Source: G020351775 sp039588335
GTDB lineage: Bacteria > Gemmatimonadota > Gemmatimonadetes > Gemmatimonadales > GWC2-71-9
Direction of reading: 5' to 3'
Assembly (NCBI GenBank): GCA_039588335.1
Contig: JBDGZZ010000003.1
Location: 3,321 to 67,320, forward strand
DNA: 64,000 nucleotides
Shown here: positions 27,177-35,125 of the stretch, in pieces
Layout: every line of letters starts with the position of its first letter
Position numbering within the stretch: the first letter of the stretch is position 1
Notes under the pieces: generated by a model
What the model was told of the DNA's origin: nothing
The model's database searches: none
What the model saw: only the letters and a program-made list of their open reading frames with translations
Position numbers and translations under genes: made by a program

Positions 27177-27201
27177 GGCACCTCCTTTGGCCTAAACGAC
27201 C

Positions 27202-27220
27202 CCACCCGTGCCGGGGGTGG
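27202..27220 (-). promoter_or_regulatory. Leader hairpin of rpsF, possible S6:S18 autoregulation site
   Basis: On the transcribed strand a 6-bp stem (CCACCC with GGGTGG) closes the 7-nt loop CCGGCAC, about 26 nt before the rpsF start. Known S6:S18-binding leaders present a CCG element next to a helix. The position and the CCG agree with that, but the internal-loop geometry was not modelled, so the identity is tentative. No other feature is seen in the 27177-27283 gap. Confidence 0.4.
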
Positions 27221-27283
27221 AGTAGGTGATTGTAGAGCGAAGGAATGTACCCAGCCGCAAGCGCCGGTGGTAGTGGTCTTCGG

Positions 27284-28381
27284 TCACACATTGAACCTGA
27301 ACAACAACAAGTCGCCGTCTTGCACTACGTAGTCGCGCCCTTCGCTGCGGAGCAGTCCCTGCTCCCTCGCGACTTTGTACGATCCGGCAGCCACAAAGTC
27401 ATCCACGTTTATCGTCTCGGCCCGGATGAAGCCGCGCTGGAAATCCGTGTGGATTTTCCCGGCTGCATCAAAAGCAGTTGTGCTGATTGGAACGGTCCAC
27501 GCACGGGCCTCCTTCTCACCGACTGTGAAGAACGTCTCCAGCTTCAACAGCCGGTAGCAGGCATGAATGAGTCGTTCCAGGCCGGGCTCCTCGATTCCAG
27601 ATGCCGCCAGGAACTCAGCCCTCTCCGGTCCCTCCAATTCCGCCAGCTCGGCCTCGAATTTGGCAGAAACGGTGATGACCTCGGCCTCCTCATGGTGGAG
27701 CCGGATGGCCTCTCGCAGGGCCTGTACGGCCTGAGGATCTCCCCGGCCCAGGTCGTTCTCAGCGAGATTCGCTGCGTAGATCACTGGCCGTACAGTCAGG
27801 AAACCCAAGCTACGGCACGTGTTCAACTCGTCCTTCGAACGAACGGCTTCTCTTACGCCGCGTCCCCCCAGCAACTCCTCGATGACTCGTTCCAGGAACT
27901 CGTCTTCGACCTGCGCGTCCTTGTCTCCCGATTTTGCAGCCTTGCGGGCGCGCTCTTGCCGGCGTTGTGCTACAGCTAGGTCGGCGAGGGCGAGTTCTCC
28001 TGTTATTACGTCGTGGTCTCTCACGGGGTCTAACGCACCCATCACGTGTGTCACGTCCGGGTCTTCGAAGCAACGCACTACATGCACGATCGCCTCGACG
28101 TCTCTAATGTGGCTCAGAAACTGGTTCCCCAGTCCTTCTCCCTTGCTTGCGCCCTCCACCAGGCCGGCTATATCGACGAACTCGACGATCGTTGGCACCA
28201 CGCGGGGCGGCTTCGCGGCAGCAGCCAAGCGATCCAGTCTGTCGTCGGGTACCGTAACCACGCCGACGTTCGGCTCCACAGTACAGAAGGGGTAGTTCTC
28301 GGCGGGAGCCCCCGCCGCAGTGAGGGCGTTGAAGAGAGTGGATTTGCCTACGTTGGGCAGGCCTATGATGCCGATACGCAT
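27284..28381 (-). CDS. ychF: Redox-regulated ATPase/GTPase YchF (Obg family)
   Basis: The 365-residue protein has the G-domain motifs G1 GLPNVGKSTLFNALT, G3 DIAGLVEG and NLAEND (the NxxE variant of G4 typical of the ATP-preferring YchF). The TGS domain is C-terminal (LETFFTVGEKEARAWTV and GFIRAETINVDDF up to LLLFRFNV). YchF binds the ribosome and takes part in stress responses. It is downstream of hppA with a 118-bp gap that holds a hairpin and a short tandem repeat. Confidence 0.96.
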   Translation of the reverse strand: MRIGIIGLPNVGKSTLFNALTAAGAPAENYPFCTVEPNVGVVTVPDDRLDRLAAAAKPPRVVPTIVEFVDIAGLVEGASKGEGLGNQFLSHIRDVEAIVHVVRCFEDPDVTHVMGALDPVRDHDVITGELALADLAVAQRRQERARKAAKSGDKDAQVEDEFLERVIEELLGGRGVREAVRSKDELNTCRSLGFLTVRPVIYAANLAENDLGRGDPQAVQALREAIRLHHEEAEVITVSAKFEAELAELEGPERAEFLAASGIEEPGLERLIHACYRLLKLETFFTVGEKEARAWTVPISTTAFDAAGKIHTDFQRGFIRAETINVDDFVAAGSYKVAREQGLLRSEGRDYVVQDGDLLLFRFNV

Positions 28382-28392
28382 TGTACCCGTTC

Positions 28393-28431
28393 GCCGAGTC
28401 CGCTGAGCTGCATTCCCTCAGCGGACTCGGC
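28393..28431 (-). terminator. Perfect 15-bp hairpin between hppA and ychF
   Basis: Arms GCCGAGTCCGCTGAG (28393-28407) and CTCAGCGGACTCGGC (28417-28431) are exact complements around a 9-nt loop. It lies 69 nt past the hppA stop and only 12 nt before the ychF ATG, so it could end hppA transcripts or form part of the ychF leader and hide its ribosome site. No U-tract follows. Confidence 0.55.
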
Positions 28432-28440
28432 ATTGACTCG

Positions 28441-28480
28441 CCTACGCGTCTACGTGTCTACGTGTCTACGTGCCTACACA
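28441..28480. repeat. Five tandem 8-bp units
   Basis: The plus strand reads CCTACGCG, then three identical TCTACGTG units, then CCTACACA, so the period is 8 bp and the central three copies are exact. It lies between the hppA stop and the hairpin before ychF. Each central unit contains a TACGT(G) core. It may be a protein-binding array or a slippage-prone microsatellite. Confidence 0.8.
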
Positions 28481-28499
28481 ATTGCTAGACCGTCGCGCC

Positions 28500-30557
28500 T
28501 CAACTGACGAACCACGGCGCTAGGACCAGGCTCACCACCGCCATCAGCTTGATCAGGATGTTGAGCGACGGACCGCTGGTGTCTTTGAACGGGTCGCCCA
28601 CGGTGTCACCCACAACCGCTGCCTTGTGCGGATCCGAGCCCTTGCCTCCATGTGCACCGCTTTCAATGTGCTTCTTTGCGTTATCCCATGCTCCGCCTGC
28701 GTTGGCCATGAACAGTGCCAACATGACTCCGACCAGTGTCGCTCCCGCTAGCATCCCGCCGAGCGTCTCGATGCCGAGGAACTTGCCCACCAGTATCGGA
28801 GCGACAATCGCGGTTAGTCCGGGAGCGATCATCTCGCGCAGGGCCGCTCGAGTGGAGATGTCGACACAACGGGCACTGTCGGGCTTAGCCTTGCCTTCCA
28901 TCAGTCCGGTGATCTCCCGGAACTGGCGGCGCACTTCCTGAACCATGCCCTCGGCTGCTCTGCCGACCGCCGTCATTGTGGCAGACGCGATCAAGAATGG
29001 GAGTATGCCGCCAAGGAAGAGCCCGATGACCACCGCTGGATTCACGATGTCCAGTACCAGTGGCTCGGCTCCCGGCGGTGTCACGGCGTTGGAGTAGGCG
29101 CTGAACAAGGCCAGGGCAGTGAGAGCCGCAGAGCCAATCGCGAAGCCCTTGCCCATCGCCGCGGTCGTGTTGCCTAGCGCGTCGAGTCCGTCGGTGATCT
29201 TGCGGACCTCCGGGCCGAGGCCTGCCATCTCCGTTATCCCGCCTGCGTTGTCGGCAATCGGTCCGTATGCGTCAACCGACATCGTCACACCAACTGTTGC
29301 CAGCATGCCGACGGCGGCCATCCCGATGCCGTACAGCCCGGCATTGGCGTAGGCCACGTAGATCGCACCACTGAGTACCAGCAGCGGTGCCACCGTCGAG
29401 CGCATACCTACCGCGAGACCGGCGATGATGTTGGTGGCCGGCCCAGTCAGGCTCGCCTCGGCGATCGTCCGGATCGGTTTGGCCGCCGTGTAGTACTCGG
29501 TGATCAGGCCGATCATGATACCCGCTACCGTACCCACGACCACAGCCCAGAACGGTCCCATGGGGTTACCGGCGCCCGTCGCGGTCATCAACCCGACATC
29601 GATCCGTCCATTGAGGAAATACGCCGCCACGAGAAATATCCCGGCGGCGATGAACGTGGACCAACGTAATGCGGCAGCCGGACTCGATCGCTCGAGCACC
29701 CTGAAGATCGCGATCGCCAACAGGCTCGCGATGAGGCCCGCAAGAATGAACAGCACGGGGAGTACAATGCCTTCCATCCGGTTCTGGACCAGCGGGCTGG
29801 TCGCCGCGATCGCCACGGTAGCGATCACGGCACCAACGTAGCTCTCGAAGATGTCGGCACCCATGCCAGCTACGTCGCCCACGTTGTCCCCAACATTGTC
29901 GGCGATCGTTGCCGGGTTGCGCGGATCGTCTTCCGGGATGCCGGCTTCCACCTTGCCCACCAGGTCGGCTCCGACGTCAGCCGCTTTGGTGTAAATGCCT
30001 CCACCAACGCGAGCGAACAGCGCGATCGACGATGCGCCCATTGCGAAACCGGTGATGATCTCGGAGAAAGAGCGCCAGGCTTCGGCAGTGTCCGGGCTTC
30101 CCAGGAATGCTCTCATCACGATGCCGATTCCCAACAGCCCGAGGCTCGCAACGGACAGTCCCATCACCGCACCACCGTTGAATGCCACGCGCAAAGCCAT
30201 GGCCTGTCCCTTGGCTCTGGCAGCCTCACTCGTTCTTGCATTGGCCAGAGTCGCCGCCCTCATACCTAGGAAACCAGCCAGAACGGAACAGATGCCGCCA
30301 GCGAGATACGCCACTGATGTGCGCCAGCCGATCAACACTCCCAGGAGAGCTGCAATGACGATCAGGAAGGGTATGAGGATGCTGTACTCTCGGCGCAGAA
30401 ACGCCATTGCCCCCGCCTGGATGGCCTCCATGAGTTCACGCATCAATTCGCTGCCGGGAGACTGTCGGCGCACGTACATGAACGTGAGCCAGGCGATGAA
30501 TAATCCTGCCGCTCCCACAGCGATAGCCCACAACGATAGGTACTCGTAACTAAACAC
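28500..30557 (-). CDS. hppA: Membrane-bound ion-pumping pyrophosphatase
   Basis: The 685-residue protein uses pyrophosphate hydrolysis to pump H+ or Na+. About 16 membrane segments are visible. The substrate-binding sequence is DVGADLVGKVEAGIPEDDPR followed by NPATIADNVGDNVGDVAGMG; a second acidic motif, GDTVGDPFKDTSGPSLNIL, is at the C-terminus. The tell-tale position in GNTTAAMGKGFAIGSA has Ala, which is the K+-dependent class (the K+-independent class has Lys). Pumped-ion specificity cannot be settled by eye. It starts at GTG, one base after the pth stop, so it is probably co-transcribed with pth and rplY. Confidence 0.95.
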   Translation of the reverse strand: MFSYEYLSLWAIAVGAAGLFIAWLTFMYVRRQSPGSELMRELMEAIQAGAMAFLRREYSILIPFLIVIAALLGVLIGWRTSVAYLAGGICSVLAGFLGMRAATLANARTSEAARAKGQAMALRVAFNGGAVMGLSVASLGLLGIGIVMRAFLGSPDTAEAWRSFSEIITGFAMGASSIALFARVGGGIYTKAADVGADLVGKVEAGIPEDDPRNPATIADNVGDNVGDVAGMGADIFESYVGAVIATVAIAATSPLVQNRMEGIVLPVLFILAGLIASLLAIAIFRVLERSSPAAALRWSTFIAAGIFLVAAYFLNGRIDVGLMTATGAGNPMGPFWAVVVGTVAGIMIGLITEYYTAAKPIRTIAEASLTGPATNIIAGLAVGMRSTVAPLLVLSGAIYVAYANAGLYGIGMAAVGMLATVGVTMSVDAYGPIADNAGGITEMAGLGPEVRKITDGLDALGNTTAAMGKGFAIGSAALTALALFSAYSNAVTPPGAEPLVLDIVNPAVVIGLFLGGILPFLIASATMTAVGRAAEGMVQEVRRQFREITGLMEGKAKPDSARCVDISTRAALREMIAPGLTAIVAPILVGKFLGIETLGGMLAGATLVGVMLALFMANAGGAWDNAKKHIESGAHGGKGSDPHKAAVVGDTVGDPFKDTSGPSLNILIKLMAVVSLVLAPWFVS

Positions 30558-30558
30558 T

Positions 30559-31134
30559 CTATTGTCCTTTTCGGTTGAACTGGTTCATGGCGGTCTCGAT
30601 TCCCTCTCCGATCCAGCACTCGACAGCTTCTGTGAGGGTGGGAAGCACTGCCGCCAGCGTCTCTACTTCATCCTGCTCGAATGGTGACAGCACGAAATCT
30701 GCCGGATCAACGGAGTCGTCCGGCACAGGTCCGATCCCAATTCGCAGCCGGGAGTATTCTTGCGATCCCAAGGCATCTTCGATGCTCAACAGCCCGTTGT
30801 GGCCCCCGGCCGAGCCCCGTGAACGTAGACGAAACGTCCCGATCTCGAGTGCGTAGTCGTCCACGAGCACCAACATATCGGTGGAGACCTCGAACCCGGG
30901 CTCGTTGAACAGGGGACCCAGAGCCGTGCCACTGCGGTTCATGTAGGTCTGCGGCTGCACGATCGCGACGTTCTCGTCGCAGACTCTCCCGTTTGTGACC
31001 CGCGCCCGTCCGACCCGTTTGAAACGGGGTGCCCCCCACTCCTTGGCCAGGAATTCACTGAGAATGAATCCGGCGTTGTGTCGGGTGACCGCGTACTCCG
31101 ACCCGGGATTGCCCAGCGCAACGACGGCGCGCAG
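30559..31134 (-). CDS. pth: Peptidyl-tRNA hydrolase, probable CTG start
   Basis: The 191-residue product (from CTG 31134) begins with the family strand RAVVALGNPGSEYAVTRHNAG, which includes Asn (GNPG) and the catalytic His (TRHNAG). Other active-site residues are Asn in YMNRSG, Asp in LVDDYALE and Asn in GGHNGLLS. The first in-frame ATG/GTG would lose the catalytic His, and an in-frame TAG (the rplY stop) lies two codons before the CTG. A GAGGG site is 7 nt upstream, which supports the CTG. It recycles peptidyl-tRNA. It lies between rplY and hppA, and rplY-pth is a common pair. Confidence 0.9.
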   Translation of the reverse strand: MRAVVALGNPGSEYAVTRHNAGFILSEFLAKEWGAPRFKRVGRARVTNGRVCDENVAIVQPQTYMNRSGTALGPLFNEPGFEVSTDMLVLVDDYALEIGTFRLRSRGSAGGHNGLLSIEDALGSQEYSRLRIGIGPVPDDSVDPADFVLSPFEQDEVETLAAVLPTLTEAVECWIGEGIETAMNQFNRKGQ

Positions 31135-31137
31135 TGG

Positions 31138-31824
31138 CTAGCCCTCTGCTTCTGAGCTCTCGCCCTTGGTCTCGTCCCCCTCCTCGCCCTCGGCCCTCGG
31201 CTTCCGGATGAGTTCCGGTTCCAGAGCCTCTTCCTCTTCCTCTTCGGCCACCACGACCGGCTCAGCCTCGACACGCGGCGGTACGACCGTGCAGATGGTT
31301 TTGTCCGGGTCGTCGAGAATCTCGGCGTTCGCTACCTCTATGTCGCGCACATGGAGGGAATGCCCGACTGAGAGTTCGTTGACGTCGACTTCGACCGACT
31401 CCGGCATGTTTCGTGGCAGAACCCTGATCTCAATTTCACGGAGAATCTGGTCCAGCACGCCACCTTGGTTGCGCACGCCTTCCGGCGAGCCAACGAGGTG
31501 GATAGGAGCGCGCACGGTCAGTTTTTCGCCTGCGTGCACTTCGAGAAAGTCGATGTGTAGAACTTGTGACCGGGTCGGGTGCCGTTGCACCTCGCGGATC
31601 AAGGTTCTCACTGTCCTCTCACCTAGCTTCAATTCGACCATCGTCGAAGTCCCTGCGGTGGCTAGAATCTTGTCGAGTTCCGCCTCATGGACTGTGAGAG
31701 CCTGAGCGTCCCGTCCATGCCCGTATATCACCGCCGGCACCTTCCCGGCACGCCGCAGCTGGCGGGCCATGCCCTTCCCGGTGCCGCTCCGTGTTTCTGC
31801 TTCCAATATCATTGTCTCGGCCAT
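31138..31824 (-). CDS. rplY: 50S ribosomal protein L25/CTC-type general stress protein
   Basis: The 228-residue protein has the L25 domain (RSGTGKGMARQLRRAGKVPA, VIYGHGRD, QVLHIDFLEVHAGEKLTVR) and the TL5/CTC extension (EIEIRVLPRNMPESVEVDV, LHVRDIEV). It ends in an acidic low-complexity tail rich in Glu. L25 binds 5S rRNA. Its stop lies 3 nt before the proposed pth start, and prs is 37 nt upstream. Confidence 0.93.
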   Translation of the reverse strand: MAETMILEAETRSGTGKGMARQLRRAGKVPAVIYGHGRDAQALTVHEAELDKILATAGTSTMVELKLGERTVRTLIREVQRHPTRSQVLHIDFLEVHAGEKLTVRAPIHLVGSPEGVRNQGGVLDQILREIEIRVLPRNMPESVEVDVNELSVGHSLHVRDIEVANAEILDDPDKTICTVVPPRVEAEPVVVAEEEEEEALEPELIRKPRAEGEEGDETKGESSEAEG

Positions 31825-31861
31825 CGTTCTTCTTCCTACAGTTTCTCGTTTCGCGTCGGTG

Positions 31862-32824
31862 TCAATCGAACAGCGAGCTTACCGACTGTGCGCTATGGGT
31901 GAAATGGATGGCCTTCGCCAACAGTTCCGCTACCGACAAGATCTTTAGGTTGTCGAACCGTCTGGCTTCGGGAAGGCACATCGTATTGGTAACCGCTATC
32001 TCTTCCATGGGACTGGCGCTGAGCCGATCCACCGCCGGTCCCGACAGAAGCGCGTGCGTCGCGCATGCGTAGACTCTCCGGGCTCCCAGGCGATTGAGTG
32101 CATGAGCGGCCTCAGACATGGTTCCTGCCGTATCGATGAGGTCATCGACGAGCAGGCAATCTTTGTCAGTTACGTCGCCCACCACGTTTACCACTTCGGC
32201 GATGTTGGCAGACGGTCGCCGCTTGTCGATAATCGCCAGCGACGCATCGAGGCGCTTGGCGAATCCACGGGCCATCTTTGCTCCCCCAACGTCGGGGGCG
32301 ACAACCACCGGCTTGTGCAGCCGTTTCTGCCGGTAGTGCTGCACGAAAACCGGGGCGGCATACAGGTGGTCGGTCGGGATGTCGAAAAACCCCTGCAGCT
32401 GATGCTGGTGAAAATCGATCGCCAATACCCGGTCCGTTCCGGCAGTCGCGATCACATTGGCCATCAACTTGGCGCTGATCGCAACGCGGGGCTGGTCCTT
32501 CCTGTCCTGCCGTCCGTAACCGTAGTAGGGTATGACCGCCGACACCCGTGCCGCACTCGCCCTGCATGCGGCGTCTATCAGTATCAACAGCTCGATGATG
32601 TTCTCAGCCGGAGGACAGGTCGGTTGAATGATGAACACGTCCTGCCCTCTGACATTCTCGTCGATCTTGACAAAGATCTCGCCATCCGCGAACCGTCTGA
32701 TCGTTACCTCACACAACGGTTGTCCGAGATGGTCGGCGATTTCCTGGGCAAGCGGCAGGTTTGCTGTGCCCGACATCAGGAGCATCTTGCTCGACGCGGC
32801 TGCGAATTCACCAGTATCAGACAT
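31862..32824 (-). CDS. prs: Ribose-phosphate pyrophosphokinase
   Basis: The 320-residue enzyme makes PRPP from ribose 5-phosphate and ATP. Visible motifs are FADGEIFVKIDENVRGQDVF, the ATP-site IPYYGYGRQDRKD, the metal-binding VLAIDFHQHQLQGFFDIP, and the PRPP loop DCLLVDDLIDTAGTM. ATG 32824 is chosen with a GGTGG site 6 nt before it; an upstream GTG at 32836 would add four residues. The tRNA-Gln gene precedes it, and the grouping ispE/prs/rplY/pth is widespread. Confidence 0.95.
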   Translation of the reverse strand: MSDTGEFAAASSKMLLMSGTANLPLAQEIADHLGQPLCEVTIRRFADGEIFVKIDENVRGQDVFIIQPTCPPAENIIELLILIDAACRASAARVSAVIPYYGYGRQDRKDQPRVAISAKLMANVIATAGTDRVLAIDFHQHQLQGFFDIPTDHLYAAPVFVQHYRQKRLHKPVVVAPDVGGAKMARGFAKRLDASLAIIDKRRPSANIAEVVNVVGDVTDKDCLLVDDLIDTAGTMSEAAHALNRLGARRVYACATHALLSGPAVDRLSASPMEEIAVTNTMCLPEARRFDNLKILSVAELLAKAIHFTHSAQSVSSLFD

Positions 32825-32910
32825 GAGAGCCACCAAACTTACTTATGGTCGGGGATATCGAGAAGGGCCATCGCACTCCTGCGTCCTCATCTTCCCTGTG
32901 CCGACCGGAA

Positions 32911-32981
32911 TTGGCCCCGGTGGATTCGAACCACCATCGCCGGATCCAAAGACCGGTGTCCTGCCATTGGACGAGGGGCCA
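32911..32981 (-). tRNA. tRNA-Gln (anticodon TTG)
   Basis: The 71-nt sequence folds as a cloverleaf. The acceptor TGGCCCC pairs with GGGGCCA (discriminator A), the D-stem is GTCC/GGAC, the anticodon stem is CCGGT/TCCGG around loop CTTTGGA (anticodon TTG), and the T-arm is GGTGG-TTCGAAT-CCACC. The last anticodon-stem pair is a T-T mismatch. CCA is not encoded. It lies between ispE and prs on the same strand. Confidence 0.95.
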
Positions 32982-33059
32982 CCAAATTCTTACGAGCTAA
33001 CGTTTTACGAACCCAAGCTGAGGGCACAAAAGCTAACCAGGAAGGAGCGAAATGTCACT

Positions 33060-33995
33060 TTACTCAGTCACCTCAATTGGCACGTGAGCGGCTTGGGCGC
33101 GGGTCATCGTTTTGATCAGCCGGTACTCCCGCTCGCCGATTTCCGTCGCCGCATTGTCGAGTTCGAGATCGTTCTTGTACAAACCGAACACCGCCGATCC
33201 TGAGCCCGACACGCGCACCAATTGCGGCCCGGTTTGGGCGATTCGCTCGAATAGCTCCCGCAATCGCGGTTCCCGCCCGAACAGTACAGTCTCGAAATCG
33301 TTGCCGCCGAGCCGTCCCATCCCGCCCCAGTTAGTGAGGGCATCCGAATCGAGCACCATGGCGCCGCGACGGCTCCCGGAGCCTCGCCCGGCCGACAGCA
33401 GCTCGTAAGCCTCCTTGGTGCTGACTCCGAAGTCGGGAACCGCGACAAGCACAGGAGTGGGAGCGGGTGCTCGGAGGCGAAACAGACGCTCACCCCGGCT
33501 CCAGCCGAGCGCCAACGGTGCCCCCGAAGATAGAAACGGCACGTCACTCCCGAGTTTGGCTGCAAACTGCAGGATCTCGTGACGCGGGACAGCATCACCG
33601 GCGAGTCGATTGACTGCGTGCAACGCAGCCGCGCCATCGCTCGATCCTCCACCCAGTCCTGCCCGTACCGGAATCTCCTTGTTCAGGTGTATGTGGACTC
33701 CGAACTTGCGACCCGTTGCCTCGAGCACCATGGCCGCTGCCCTATACGCCAAGTTTTGTTCGGCAGGACCTGTTTGAGCTCCTTCAACCGATAGCTCGAT
33801 ACCGTTATCGATGCGCTCGATGGTCAGGCTGTCGCACAACTCGAGTAGGGTAAACAGTGTCTCGATGGAGTGATATCCCGAATCTTCACGAGCCAGCACG
33901 CGCAGGAACAAGTTTGCCTTGGCATGAGCCTGGATCTGAACCGCACGGAGCTCAACGGTGGCCCCGCTTGCTGGGGGGTTGTTGGGTTGGCTCAT
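33060..33995 (-). CDS. ispE: 4-diphosphocytidyl-2-C-methyl-D-erythritol kinase
   Basis: The 311-residue GHMP kinase of the MEP isoprenoid pathway has the N-terminal AHAKANLFLRVLAREDSGYH motif with the catalytic Lys region, the ATP loop PVRAGLGGGSSDGAAAL and the LGSDVPFLSSG motif with the catalytic Asp. The C-terminal glycine-rich motif is RVSGSGSAVFG. A polar N-terminal extension of about 20 residues precedes the family start. Its ATG overlaps the stop of the flippase-like gene (ATGA). Confidence 0.94.
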   Translation of the reverse strand: MSQPNNPPASGATVELRAVQIQAHAKANLFLRVLAREDSGYHSIETLFTLLELCDSLTIERIDNGIELSVEGAQTGPAEQNLAYRAAAMVLEATGRKFGVHIHLNKEIPVRAGLGGGSSDGAAALHAVNRLAGDAVPRHEILQFAAKLGSDVPFLSSGAPLALGWSRGERLFRLRAPAPTPVLVAVPDFGVSTKEAYELLSAGRGSGSRRGAMVLDSDALTNWGGMGRLGGNDFETVLFGREPRLRELFERIAQTGPQLVRVSGSGSAVFGLYKNDLELDNAATEIGEREYRLIKTMTRAQAAHVPIEVTE

Positions 33996-35125
33996 TGGAA
34001 ACCCTGCGGGGAGTCACCGGAAGTGCTCGGATCCTCAATCGTTGCCGATAGTGCTTCGTCGCGGACCTCGGTTGTGGTGTCCTTAAGATCCGTCAGATGT
34101 AGATGTGCTCGGGAGAGTGACCACATGCCGAGCAACGTTATCGGGATGAACCCACCGAGGTGGAAGCCAAATGCGTAGGAAACGGCTGGCCCGGCCGGAA
34201 CTCCATAGAGGGCCAGCGCATACCGGCAAACGACTTCCCACTGACCGAAGAAACCTGGACTGAACTGGACGGCCACACCGAAGGCCAGCAGAGACTGCAG
34301 CATGATCGCCGCAGACCAAGGGACGTCGATGGAGAACGCGAGGAATGCGATCCAAAGCGATGCCGCAGCGGTCAGCCATACCACGAGAGACCAGAAGAGG
34401 ACGGCCAGTAACCGCTTGGGGCTGCGGAGCGCCTCCAGTCCCGACAGCAGTCCTTGCACAAAGTGGATCGTGCGGTCCCCCCACCGATGCGGAAGCAACG
34501 CTTGTGCAACTGTGCGTGTCATCGCCAAGGCTCTTTCAGGTCGCTGAACGACAACGATGGCGATCACCAGTATGCCGAAGAACGTAACGGACGCTGTTCG
34601 GGCGATCTGGCCCAACGTTACAGCTCCGATGGTTGTGTCGACTCCGAAACCGCCGGCCCAAGTCCCGACGACGAGCAGGATGACCAATGTGATCCCGTCG
34701 ACCATTCGCTCCACAGCTATCGACGCGAACGCCGTGCTGAACGGCGCCCCGGTCAGTCGGCGCGCAGCGTAGGCTCGGGCAAACTCACCGGCTCGGGCTG
34801 GTAGCAGATTTGTGGCCATGAAGCCGATGGCCGTGGCATGCCAGAGCGGAACGAAGGGAAGTGTTTCCCCCTCGAGTCGCAGCAGGTATTGCCAGCGAAC
34901 GGTCCTGAGCGGGAAGGTGAGAGTTGCGACTCCGACGGCCAACAAGAACAGCACGATTCGCACGCCACTGATGTGTTCCCATAGTTCCGACAGACTGACG
35001 TCGTGCAGGGTCCACCAGACAAGGAGGACGGAGATCGCAAGCCCGGCTGCTCCGGTCCAACCGAAGCGTGTGGGCTTACTCTTGCTGTCCGGCTGAGAGA
35101 TCGACGAGGTCGAGGAGTTCGTCAA
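33992..35125 (-). CDS. Flippase-like membrane protein (UPF0104 / LPG synthase transmembrane family)
   Basis: The 377-residue protein has about eight hydrophobic segments, starting with AAGLAISVLLVWWTL and IVLFLLAVGVATLTFPL. It carries the family motifs RWQYLLR, ATAIGFMATNLLPARAGEFARAY and SIAVERMVDGITLVILL, as in the MprF flippase half and AglD-like proteins. It is likely to move or modify lipid-linked substrates; no synthase domain is attached. The first 20 residues are polar and the start (TTG 35125) overlaps the previous gene by 50 bp, so a later start may be used although no better codon was found. Confidence 0.75.
   Translation of the reverse strand: MTNSSTSSISQPDSKSKPTRFGWTGAAGLAISVLLVWWTLHDVSLSELWEHISGVRIVLFLLAVGVATLTFPLRTVRWQYLLRLEGETLPFVPLWHATAIGFMATNLLPARAGEFARAYAARRLTGAPFSTAFASIAVERMVDGITLVILLVVGTWAGGFGVDTTIGAVTLGQIARTASVTFFGILVIAIVVVQRPERALAMTRTVAQALLPHRWGDRTIHFVQGLLSGLEALRSPKRLLAVLFWSLVVWLTAAASLWIAFLAFSIDVPWSAAIMLQSLLAFGVAVQFSPGFFGQWEVVCRYALALYGVPAGPAVSYAFGFHLGGFIPITLLGMWSLSRAHLHLTDLKDTTTEVRDEALSATIEDPSTSGDSPQGFQ

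Noticed and set aside
28441..28480. CRISPR-like array
   Set aside because: The repeats are 8 bp and directly abutting with no spacers, and no cas genes are present.
32054..33115. Plus-strand open frame of 353 codons
   Set aside because: Antisense to prs, and crosses the tRNA-Gln gene, so it cannot be a real gene.
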